14,896 nt of DNA from positions 1 to 14,896 of the forward strand of contig CAYYNT010000083.1 of assembly GCA_964473155.1 (NCBI GenBank), read 5' to 3'. The translations under genes and the position numbers were made by a program. This document shows, in pieces, positions 1-7,439 of this stretch. A model generated the notes under the pieces. The model ran no database searches. It was not told the DNA's origin and saw nothing but the letters and a program-made list of their open reading frames with translations. Positions within the stretch are counted from its first letter, which is position 1, and each line of letters starts with the position of its first letter. Source of the DNA: JAJFUG01 sp964473155 (GTDB lineage: Bacteria; Gemmatimonadota; Glassbacteria; GWA2-58-10).

Positions 1-73
1 TTAGTTCCTGGCCATCATTCTCTTGCAATTTTACAGAAATTTAAAGACACAACCGCCCTGACTTTCAAGGAGA

Positions 74-102
74 TTGACTCCACAATCAATAGTTAATAGT
101 AT
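74..102 (+). promoter_or_regulatory. candidate sigma70 promoter of the M49 peptidase gene
   Basis: TTGACT at 74-79 and TAGTAT at 97-102 are separated by exactly 17 nt, a good match to the housekeeping -35/-10 layout. The predicted transcription start near 109 would leave a leader of about 30 nt before the GTG start at 138. The rest of 1-137 is AT-rich and holds no gene that can be supported. The call is a pattern match only; AT-rich DNA gives such matches by chance. Confidence 0.42.
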
Positions 103-126
103 TTTAACATATATCAACCATTCCTC

Positions 127-134
127 AAGGAGGA
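127..134 (+). promoter_or_regulatory. Shine-Dalgarno site that decides a GTG start
   Basis: AAGGAGGA at 127-134 is close to a perfect anti-16S match and lies 3-5 nt before the GTG at 138. The next in-frame ATG (156) is more than 20 nt from the site. The GTG start also adds an arginine to the n-region of the lipoprotein signal, which supports it. Confidence 0.7.
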
Positions 135-137
135 CGA

Positions 138-2213
138 GTGTTCAGAACAATAGCCATGTTTATCGCCCTCGCGGCTGTCCTCGCGCTGACAGCCTGCCGG
201 GGCGGCAGGGAGAATGACGCCGCCATGCAGCAGAACACGCAGCCACAGGAACAGTTCAAGTACCTGACAGAGCAGTTCGCCGACCTTAAAATCCTGCGTT
301 ACCGGATACCCGGGTTCGAGCAGCTTACCCCCCAGCAGAAAGAGCTGGTCTATTATCTTTACGAGGCCGGGCTTTCGGGCCGGGACATGCTCTGGGACCA
401 GAACTGCAAATATAACCTGGCCGTAAGGCACACTCTGGAAAACATCGTGCGCACCTACAAGGGCGACCGGGAAAGCCAGCAGTGGAAAGATTTCCTGGTC
501 TATGTCAAGCGTGTCTGGTTCTCCAACGGCATACACCATCATTATTCGAACAACAAGATCGAGCCGGGTTTCCTGAAAGAGTATTTCGCGGAGCTGACAG
601 CGAACTCCGGCCCGGCCGGATTCCCGCTCCGGGACGGCGAGACTGTCGAACAGCTTGCCGCCCGCCTGACTCCCGTTCTGTTCGATCCCGGAGTGGCGGC
701 CAAGCGGGTGAACCTGGACCCGAAATGCGACATGGTGCAGTGCAGCGCCAACAATTTCTACGAGGGTGTGACGCAGCAGGAGGTCGAGAAATTCTATGCC
801 GCCAAGGCGGACCCCAAAGACCCTGCGCCGGTGTCCTGGGGACTCAATTCCAAGCTGTTTAAAAAGGACGGGCGGATCGAGGAGCATGTCTGGAAGATCG
901 GAGGGATGTACGGACCGGCCATAGAAAAAGTGGTTTACTGGCTGGAGAAAGCCGTGACGGTGGCGGAGAACGAGAGCCAGCGCAAGGCCCTCACCGCGCT
1001 GATCGAATACTACCGCACCGGAGACCTGAAAAAGTTTGACCAGTACAGCGTCCTCTGGGTCGAGGACTCCACCTCTATGGTCGACCTGATCAACGGTTTC
1101 ATCGAGACCTACGGCGACGCCATGGACTACCGGGCCACTTACGAATCGCTGGTTTATTTCAAGGACCTGGAGGCGACCCGCCGCATGGAGGCGATCGCCG
1201 CCCAGGCCCAGTGGTTCGAGGATAACGCGCCGATAATGGACGGGCACAAGAAGAAGAAAGTCACCGGGGTGACCGGCCGGGTGATAACCGTAGCCGGAGA
1301 GGCCGGGGATGTCAGCCCCTCCACGCCGATCGGGATCAATCTGCCCAACTCGAACTGGGTGCGGGCGAAACACGGCTCCAAGAGCGTAACGATCGGCAAC
1401 ATCGTGAACTCCTACAACGAGGTCAACAAGACCAGCGGAGTGCTCGAGGAATTCAATCTCAAGCCCGAGCGGATCGAGGCCCAGCGCCAGTGGGGCGACC
1501 TGGCCGATAACCTGCACACCGACCTGCATGAGGTGATCGGGCACGCCAGCGGACAGATAAATCCCGGAGTGGGATCCCCCAGGGAGACCCTGAAGAATTA
1601 CAGCGCCACGCTGGAGGAGGCCCGCGCCGACCTGGTGGCGCTCTACTATCTGCTCGATTCCAAGCTGGTCGAGATAGGCGTGATGCCATCCCTGGAAGTT
1701 GGGCGGGCATCCTATGACGACTATCTGACCAACGGCCTGTTAGTGCAGCTCGCCAGAGTCAAGCCGGGGGAGCAGATCGAGGAAGCGCACATGCGCAACA
1801 GGGCGCTGGTCTGCCGTTGGGTGATGGAAAAAGGAGCGCCGGACAGGATCGTCGAGAAAGTGACACAGGATGGAAAAACTTATTACACAGTCAATGATTA
1901 CGACCGTCTGCGCGCTCTTTTCGGCGATCTGCTGCGCGAGATACAGAGGATCAAGTCCGAGGGCGACTATGCGGCCGGACAGGCCCTGGTGGAAAATTAC
2001 GGGGTGAAAGTGGACCCGGCGCTGCACCAGGAAGTGCTGGAACGCTATAACAAACTGAATATAGCGCCGTACTCCGGTTTTATAAATCCGGTGCTTAAAC
2101 CTGTGCTGCAGGACGGCCGCATGGTGGACGTGAAGGTGGAATATCCGGAGGATTTCATGGCCCAGATGCTTTACTATGCCGGCAACTATTCTTTCCTTCC
2201 GGTCGAGAACTGA
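138..2213 (+). CDS. M49 family (dipeptidyl peptidase III-like) zinc peptidase, lipoprotein
   Basis: A 691-residue protein that would remove dipeptides from the N-termini of peptides using one zinc ion. Residues 1-20 form a lipoprotein signal ending in the lipobox LTAC, with Cys20 as the probable lipidated residue, so it should sit in the cell envelope. The M49 signature HEXXGH is present as HEVIGH at 464-469. The second zinc-ligand motif EEARAD is at 493-498; Glu494 is the likely ligand by comparison with the family's EE(C/A)RA(E/D). The upstream GINLPN block near 399 and the later EEAHMRNR segment, whose His551 should match the substrate-contacting histidine of human DPP III, also fit. Length agrees with bacterial M49 members of about 670-700 residues. 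Start is GTG with a strong Shine-Dalgarno site. It stands alone, followed by a 302-bp gap. Family is sure; peptide substrate and surface orientation are inferred. Confidence 0.93.
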   Translation: MFRTIAMFIALAAVLALTACRGGRENDAAMQQNTQPQEQFKYLTEQFADLKILRYRIPGFEQLTPQQKELVYYLYEAGLSGRDMLWDQNCKYNLAVRHTLENIVRTYKGDRESQQWKDFLVYVKRVWFSNGIHHHYSNNKIEPGFLKEYFAELTANSGPAGFPLRDGETVEQLAARLTPVLFDPGVAAKRVNLDPKCDMVQCSANNFYEGVTQQEVEKFYAAKADPKDPAPVSWGLNSKLFKKDGRIEEHVWKIGGMYGPAIEKVVYWLEKAVTVAENESQRKALTALIEYYRTGDLKKFDQYSVLWVEDSTSMVDLINGFIETYGDAMDYRATYESLVYFKDLEATRRMEAIAAQAQWFEDNAPIMDGHKKKKVTGVTGRVITVAGEAGDVSPSTPIGINLPNSNWVRAKHGSKSVTIGNIVNSYNEVNKTSGVLEEFNLKPERIEAQRQWGDLADNLHTDLHEVIGHASGQINPGVGSPRETLKNYSATLEEARADLVALYYLLDSKLVEIGVMPSLEVGRASYDDYLTNGLLVQLARVKPGEQIEEAHMRNRALVCRWVMEKGAPDRIVEKVTQDGKTYYTVNDYDRLRALFGDLLREIQRIKSEGDYAAGQALVENYGVKVDPALHQEVLERYNKLNIAPYSGFINPVLKPVLQDGRMVDVKVEYPEDFMAQMLYYAGNYSFLPVEN

Positions 2214-2231
2214 CAGCTCCCCGCACGACAA

Positions 2232-2357
2232 GGAGCTGACCCAAAAGTCTTAAGTCTAGGGGCACGGCGCGCCGTGCCCCAAACCTACTTTAATTTCAAA
2301 CAAATAGAGATTGTATCAATTCGCAGAGAGTAAAAACAGGGACTTTTGGACAACCCC
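2232..2357. mobile_element. MITE-like element with terminal inverted repeats
   Basis: The left end reads GGAGCTGACCCAAAAGTC (2232-2249). The right end, GACTTTTGGACAACCCC (2341-2357), is its inverted copy, GGGGTTGTCCAAAAGTC, with one missing base and three mismatches. The 126-bp interval has no coding capacity and contains the perfect palindrome at 2259-2280. The left 28 bp recur in the same orientation at 14843-14870 with 24 identical bases. The ends resemble those of some insertion sequences with GGCTGTCCCAAAA-type termini, so this may be a non-autonomous derivative. I see no clear target-site duplication, so the exact borders are uncertain. Confidence 0.6.
2259..2280. repeat. perfect 22-nt GC-rich palindrome downstream of the peptidase gene
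   Basis: The half GGGGCACGGCG (2259-2269) is followed directly by its reverse complement CGCCGTGCCCC (2270-2280). As RNA it could form a strong hairpin 46 nt after the M49 stop codon. No U-tract follows (AAACC comes next), so it is not a standard intrinsic terminator. It is a relative of the palindrome at 11176-11199, with base changes that keep pairing. Confidence 0.8.
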
Positions 2358-2428
2358 TTTTTCTTGAGCAGACTTGCCACGATATCAGGAACCGCCTGTC
2401 TTTACTTTTTGCCGCGGAAATGTTTAAA

Positions 2429-2457
2429 TTGATTTTGAAGCACAGTTGCCGTAATAA
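2429..2457 (+). promoter_or_regulatory. candidate sigma70 promoter of the sensor kinase gene
   Basis: TTGATT at 2429-2434 and TAATAA at 2452-2457 are 17 nt apart. Transcription would start near 2464, about 50 nt before the ATG at 2516. The site lies outside the repeat element ending at 2357. Apart from that element and this match, the 2214-2515 gap shows nothing else I can support. Pattern match only. Confidence 0.35.
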
Positions 2458-2515
2458 ACCGCGAAAATGACTGCGTGAATTTTTCCGGACCCTATCCTAA
2501 AAACCGGGAAATAGA

Positions 2516-5500
2516 ATGTCCAAGCGATCAGGCCGCTCAAGCCAGGGTCAGGACAGACCCGGACAGGATGAACAGAATCGGGACGACTATCGCCGCCGAA
2601 TCGCGCACCTCGAGGGTGAGCTTGCCCGTTCGCAGGAGCGATGCGACGAGATGGCCCGCAGTTACTACTATCTCTTCTCCACGATCAACATGCCCAGCGT
2701 CAGTGTCGATAGCGAATGGCGCATTGTCGGCTATTCGGGAGATTTCTCACCCGTGCACCAGCGCGTCGCCAGGCTGTCGGCGGAAAACGGGCATTTAAGT
2801 GAACTGCTGCGGGACGGAGATTTTGAGAAGATAAACGCGTACTTCGAACGCGTCGCCTTGCTGAAAGACCTGCCCTTTGACCTGAACGACGAGCCCTGGG
2901 TGTTGGAATACGAGGGCCCCTCGGCCGGGGAGCAACTGGGCCGCGACTGGCTGATTTCCGATTCCTGCACTGAAAAATACTGGCATATTTCCGAGCGTGA
3001 CGGCCGCATGGAAATCGAGCACCGCAGTCACTGCGCAAAGGAAGACTGCTACCTGATGAACAGCCGGCCCCTGAACCGTCTCGACCGAGACCTGAAGGTG
3101 ATATTCCGTATCCGCACCGGTTCAAAAAAGAACGGCATCCGCGACCTTTCCCTTGTGCTCGGAGGTACGCTCGGCCAGGATGAAATGCTTTGCGACAGGC
3201 TGGGTTATACTGTCTGCTGTGGATCGGTTAATAACACTCAGGCGAGGATACAACGGCAGGTCGCCGATCTTGTGTGGATAAAGGAATCCCTGGCTCCGGA
3301 CAGGGATTATGAAGTAATAGTGGAACGCACGGGCGGCCGGATACGACGGTTCCTCACCGACCTGCTCACTGGTGAGCAAGCCCCGTTGCTTGAGGTTATC
3401 GATTCGGATGCAGTATATGATCGCAGCCCCTACATCGGTTTCACCACTTTCTCGGGGCAGGCCAGGTTCTATGGAGTGCGCGTGCTGTCCCGCAGATCGA
3501 TGTTCAAGATAAGCCGGTTCCGCGTACCGTTCAATGTGGAAGCGGGCCTCAGGGGACTGGACGGGCGGCTGTACAAGCTGCGTCTCGGGCAGAAGATAAT
3601 CGGCTTGCCGCGTTGGACTATCCTATTCGAGGACATCACCGAAAAACACCGGACCCAGGAAAAAATTCGGTTCAGCGAGGAGAAATTCCGCGCTCTGTTC
3701 GAGATGGAGTCGGACGCGCTGTTTCTGATCTCCAACGTGGACGGGAGGATACTGGAGGTCAACGCGGCGGCGGAGGAGATGTACGGCTACAGCCGCGGCG
3801 AGCTGCTCCAGTTGAAAAATGTCGACCTTTCCGGCGAGCCGGACCAGACCAGAGCGGCCACAGTGGGAAGATTGGCCTCGATCCCGGTGCGCTGGCACCG
3901 CAAAAAGGACGGGACGGTGTTCCCGGTGGAGATCAACGCCCGTCATTTCACCTGGCAGGGCCTCCCGGTTCATCTGGCGGCGATACGGGGGATTGAGGAA
4001 AGAATCAACTCGCAGAAGGCGCTGGAGGAGCAGCGGCAGTTTTTGCGCCAGGTGATAGACATCAATCCAAGCATCATTTTCGTGCTGGATGAAAATGGTC
4101 GCAACATACTGTCCAACAAGGCATTACAGAACATATCCGGCGCAACTCAGGAGGAGTTGCTCGGCAAATTTCCGGATGAATTTATTGTGGACCCGGAGCA
4201 TGCCCGCCGCTCCAGGCAGATGGACCGTGAGTTGATCGAAGGTTCACGGGACAGGGTCGAGCTGGAAGAAGTGATCAAGGACCGGGAGGAGAAAACTCAC
4301 CGGGTGTATACGGTAAAAGTGCCCCAGAGGGATGAATATGGAAAGGTGACCCGCATATTCGGGGTCAGCACCGACATTACCGCAATCCGTCAGGGAGAAG
4401 AAGCTCTGCGCCGCAGTGAAAAGCGTTTCCGCGAACTGTTCGAGCACTCCAATGACGCGATATTCATCCACGACCTCGATGGCCGTATAATGGATGTGAA
4501 CCGCCAGGCCTGCCGAATGCTGGGGAGCACCAGGGAAGAATTGATCAAACGGTTTGTTCAATCTCTTCATAATGAAGAGGAAAAGGCCGCTGGAAGGCAG
4601 AATCTCAAGCTGCTGCAGACACAGGGAGCGGTTACGTTCGAATCCAGGCTCGAGCGATCGGACGGAAGCATCCTGGACGTGGAAATAAATGCAAAGCTGA
4701 TCGACCTGGAAACACTCACAGTGCAGAGCGTGATGCGGGACATCACCGAACGCAAGCGCGCCGAGGAAGCCCTGCGGGAAAGCGAGCGGAAGTACAGAGC
4801 GCTTTTCGACACTTCTTCTGAAGCGCTTTCGATAATTGATGTCGAAAATAATCGCTACGTCGAGGTGAATCGGACTGGCGAGAAGCTTTTTGGCTACACA
4901 CGGCGTGAGTTTCTGGAGCAGATCACGCCGCTCGATTTGAATCCGAATCCGGCACAGTCCTTAGAGATAATGAAGGAAGTATTGTCGAGCGATAGAGTGC
5001 ACCGCTATGAACTGATCCATATCCGCAAGGACCGCAGGCTGATACCGGTGGAAGTCTATATCTCATCCTTTACCCTTGAGGGCCGTAATTATCTGCTGGC
5101 CCAGGCGCGCGACATCACCGAGCGCAAGCGCGCCGAGGAAGCCCTGCGCGAAAGCGAGCGCAAGTACCGGGCGCTTTTCGACACTTCATCCGAAGCCCTG
5201 GTTATAGTGGACATGGACACCCGGAAGATAACAGATGCCAACCAGGCCGCCCTGAACCTGTACGGTTATTCCCGCGAGGAATTTATCGGACTGACGCCGG
5301 CGGACGCCAGCAAAGACAAGAAGTGGGTCGAGAATAACTATAAAAGATTGATCAAGGAAGGCGCAATCCAGGGTCTCGAAGTGATCCATTACCGCAAGGG
5401 CGGCATTCCGGTGCCGGTGGAAGTTTTCGGATCAATGTATCAACTTGAAGGCCGGAACTATGCCATGATCCAGGTCCGGGACATCACCGGGCGCAAGGAG

Positions 5501-7369
5501 GCCGAGCGCCGTTTGTTGGAGAGCGAGGCACAGAGCCGGGCCATGCTGGAGACCATCCCGGACCTGATGTTCCGGCTTGACAGCCGGGGCGTTTTCCTGG
5601 ACTGCATGGGCCGGACTGAGGATCTGATCGTGCCGCTGGACCAGATACTGGGTAAACAAGCCCATGACTTTCTGCCCGGTCCGGTGGCCGAAATGACCTT
5701 GGAAAAGATCCGTCAGGTGCTCAAAACCGGCGGTGTCCAGAAGTTCGAATATGAAATACCGTCCCCTGCCGGTTCCCGGTCTTTTGAAGCGCGGATGGTG
5801 GCGATAAACAGTGAAGAAGTCCTGGCCCTGGAGCGGGACATCACCGAGCGCAAGCGCGCCGAGCGGCAACTGGCCCAGGCGCATGCGGAACTGGACCAGA
5901 TTTTCAACGCCACCAATCCGATAGCAGTGATCGGGGCGGATGGAAGCGTGCTGCGGATCAACAGGATCTGGTGTGAAATATTCGGTCAGACGATAGATGA
6001 GGTCGCCGGGAAAAAATGCTGCGATGTCTGGAGCGGAAAGCGCTGCGGAACTAAAGACTGCCCGCTCGAATTGATCCGCGGCGGCCTCGAAAGGATCGAG
6101 CTGGAGGTAGAGAAGAAAGCGGTGGATGGAAGAATCATTCCCTGCATACTTAATGTCACGCCTTTACGCGGCCCTGCCGGTGAATTTCAGGGTATAGTGG
6201 AGAGCTTCAAGGACATCTCGGAGCTGAGGCAGCTTGAACAAGAGCGTCTGCGCGCGGACAAGCTCGAATCCATCGGACTGCTGGCCGGCGGTATCGCGCA
6301 TGATTTCAACAACATACTCACCTCTGTCATGGGCAACGCTTCGCTGGCCAAGATGCTGGTAAACCCGGAAGACGATATCCAGGAGCCTCTGAATGCCATA
6401 GAGAGCTCCAGCCTGCGCGCCCGCGAACTGACCATGCAGTTGCTGACATTTTCACGCGGCGGTCAGCCGGTCAAGCAGGCCGTCTCGCTGGCGGACCTGG
6501 TTAAAGAAGCGGCCAGGTTCGCGCTCAGCGGTTCGAATGTCACCTGGGAATTCCAGTTCCAGCCCGGTCTCTGGCCGGTGGAGGCCGACCCTGGACAGAT
6601 CAACCAGGTGCTGAACAATCTGATAATCAATGCGGACCAGGCCATGCCAGGCGGCGGGGTGATCCGGATAAACATGGAGAATCAGGATGTCCGGGAGAAT
6701 GAAGTCCCGGGTCTGGCGATGGGCCGTTTTGTCAGGCTGAGCATCTCGGACTCCGGGATCGGTATCAGCCAGGAACACCTTGCGCGTATTTTCGATCCCT
6801 ATTTCACGACCAAGCAGAAAGGCAGCGGCCTTGGCCTGGCTACGGTCTACTCGATAATACGCCGTCATGGCGGCCTGATTACAGTCGAGAGCAAAGTGCA
6901 GAAAGGCGCCACTTTCAGGATATGGCTGCCCGCCTCGCTGAATGAACCGAAAGCGCCAAAGGAAAACGCTCCGCTTCGCTCAGGTTCGGGTGAACTTGTG
7001 CTGGTGATGGATGACGACCCCGGAGTTCGGCAGGTGCTGGAGGGAATGCTGACAAGACTGGGTTACGAGGTGGAACTGGCCGGGGACGGAGAGGAGGCCG
7101 TGAAGCTGTATATCGAGCGCATGGCCCGGGGCCGTCCGTTCGACGCCGTGGTCTTGGACCTGACCATACCCGGCGGAATGGGCGGACGTGAGGCCGTGCA
7201 GAAACTGCTGGAGATTGACCCGAAGGTGAAAGCGATCGTATCCAGCGGCTATTCAAACGAGCAGGTGCTTTCAGACTTTCGCAAATACGGTTTCAGTGGT
7301 ATAATTGCAAAGCCCTACCGTCTCGAAGAGCTCCGGGCCGTGATGGATCAGGTTCTCAGCGGTTCCTGA
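2516..7369 (+). CDS. multi-PAS hybrid sensor histidine kinase with receiver domain and N-terminal jelly-roll-like insertion
   Basis: A 1617-residue signalling kinase with no signal peptide or membrane segment, so probably cytoplasmic. Order: a charged helix, likely coiled coil (about 22-50); a first PAS that appears split (about 50-125 and 330-375) around a beta-rich region (about 128-328); then seven PAS domains, starting near 386, 507, 633, 757, 881, 1004 and 1127, most of them ending in DIT or DIS motifs (372, 620, 742, 866, 989, 1108, 1233). HisKA has His1262 in AHDFNN. The ATPase has an N box at 1367-1374, SDSGIGI at 1411-1417 and GSGLGLA at 1436-1442. The receiver has acidic residues at 1499-1501, phospho-acceptor Asp1548 and Lys1599. 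All residues for autophosphorylation and internal phosphotransfer are present. No HPt or DNA-binding domain is attached. ATG 2516 is the first start after an in-frame TAA at 2498; its ribosome site is weak (GGGAAA). The gene ends 70 bp before the rhamnosidase. The ligand is unknown. Confidence 0.93.
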   Translation: MSKRSGRSSQGQDRPGQDEQNRDDYRRRIAHLEGELARSQERCDEMARSYYYLFSTINMPSVSVDSEWRIVGYSGDFSPVHQRVARLSAENGHLSELLRDGDFEKINAYFERVALLKDLPFDLNDEPWVLEYEGPSAGEQLGRDWLISDSCTEKYWHISERDGRMEIEHRSHCAKEDCYLMNSRPLNRLDRDLKVIFRIRTGSKKNGIRDLSLVLGGTLGQDEMLCDRLGYTVCCGSVNNTQARIQRQVADLVWIKESLAPDRDYEVIVERTGGRIRRFLTDLLTGEQAPLLEVIDSDAVYDRSPYIGFTTFSGQARFYGVRVLSRRSMFKISRFRVPFNVEAGLRGLDGRLYKLRLGQKIIGLPRWTILFEDITEKHRTQEKIRFSEEKFRALFEMESDALFLISNVDGRILEVNAAAEEMYGYSRGELLQLKNVDLSGEPDQTRAATVGRLASIPVRWHRKKDGTVFPVEINARHFTWQGLPVHLAAIRGIEERINSQKALEEQRQFLRQVIDINPSIIFVLDENGRNILSNKALQNISGATQEELLGKFPDEFIVDPEHARRSRQMDRELIEGSRDRVELEEVIKDREEKTHRVYTVKVPQRDEYGKVTRIFGVSTDITAIRQGEEALRRSEKRFRELFEHSNDAIFIHDLDGRIMDVNRQACRMLGSTREELIKRFVQSLHNEEEKAAGRQNLKLLQTQGAVTFESRLERSDGSILDVEINAKLIDLETLTVQSVMRDITERKRAEEALRESERKYRALFDTSSEALSIIDVENNRYVEVNRTGEKLFGYTRREFLEQITPLDLNPNPAQSLEIMKEVLSSDRVHRYELIHIRKDRRLIPVEVYISSFTLEGRNYLLAQARDITERKRAEEALRESERKYRALFDTSSEALVIVDMDTRKITDANQAALNLYGYSREEFIGLTPADASKDKKWVENNYKRLIKEGAIQGLEVIHYRKGGIPVPVEVFGSMYQLEGRNYAMIQVRDITGRKEAERRLLESEAQSRAMLETIPDLMFRLDSRGVFLDCMGRTEDLIVPLDQILGKQAHDFLPGPVAEMTLEKIRQVLKTGGVQKFEYEIPSPAGSRSFEARMVAINSEEVLALERDITERKRAERQLAQAHAELDQIFNATNPIAVIGADGSVLRINRIWCEIFGQTIDEVAGKKCCDVWSGKRCGTKDCPLELIRGGLERIELEVEKKAVDGRIIPCILNVTPLRGPAGEFQGIVESFKDISELRQLEQERLRADKLESIGLLAGGIAHDFNNILTSVMGNASLAKMLVNPEDDIQEPLNAIESSSLRARELTMQLLTFSRGGQPVKQAVSLADLVKEAARFALSGSNVTWEFQFQPGLWPVEADPGQINQVLNNLIINADQAMPGGGVIRINMENQDVRENEVPGLAMGRFVRLSISDSGIGISQEHLARIFDPYFTTKQKGSGLGLATVYSIIRRHGGLITVESKVQKGATFRIWLPASLNEPKAPKENAPLRSGSGELVLVMDDDPGVRQVLEGMLTRLGYEVELAGDGEEAVKLYIERMARGRPFDAVVLDLTIPGGMGGREAVQKLLEIDPKVKAIVSSGYSNEQVLSDFRKYGFSGIIAKPYRLEELRAVMDQVLSGS
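4736..5200 (+). repeat. internal direct repeat within the PAS array
   Basis: Positions 4736-4828 and 5108-5200, 372 nt (124 codons) apart, encode the same 31 residues, from RDITERKRAEEAL at the end of one PAS to FDTSSEAL at the start of the next. The two 93-nt copies differ at 10 bases in 9 codons and every change is silent. A shorter copy of the RDITERKRAE part occurs at 5834. The PAS cores between the copies are clearly diverged. Confidence 0.9.
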
Positions 7370-7439
7370 ACGGTGCAGCCTGAGCTGTATTCCGTGGCAT
7401 ATCCCACTCCAGTTCCATTTTCATCTTACAGGTGCGCCG

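Noticed and set aside
1..33. End of a minus-strand gene at the window edge (TTA at 1-3)
   Set aside because: The frame reaches another stop at 31-33 and would give only nine codons, so nothing supports a gene.
114..1544. A 476-codon open frame on the minus strand opposite the M49 peptidase gene
   Set aside because: Its length follows from GC-rich codon bias in the opposite strand. The translation has no recognisable domain, while the + strand encodes a clear M49 enzyme with intact motifs.
2259..2280. Intrinsic terminator after the M49 gene
   Set aside because: The palindrome is strong but no U-tract follows, and a related palindrome occurs in another gap, so a repeat is the better reading.
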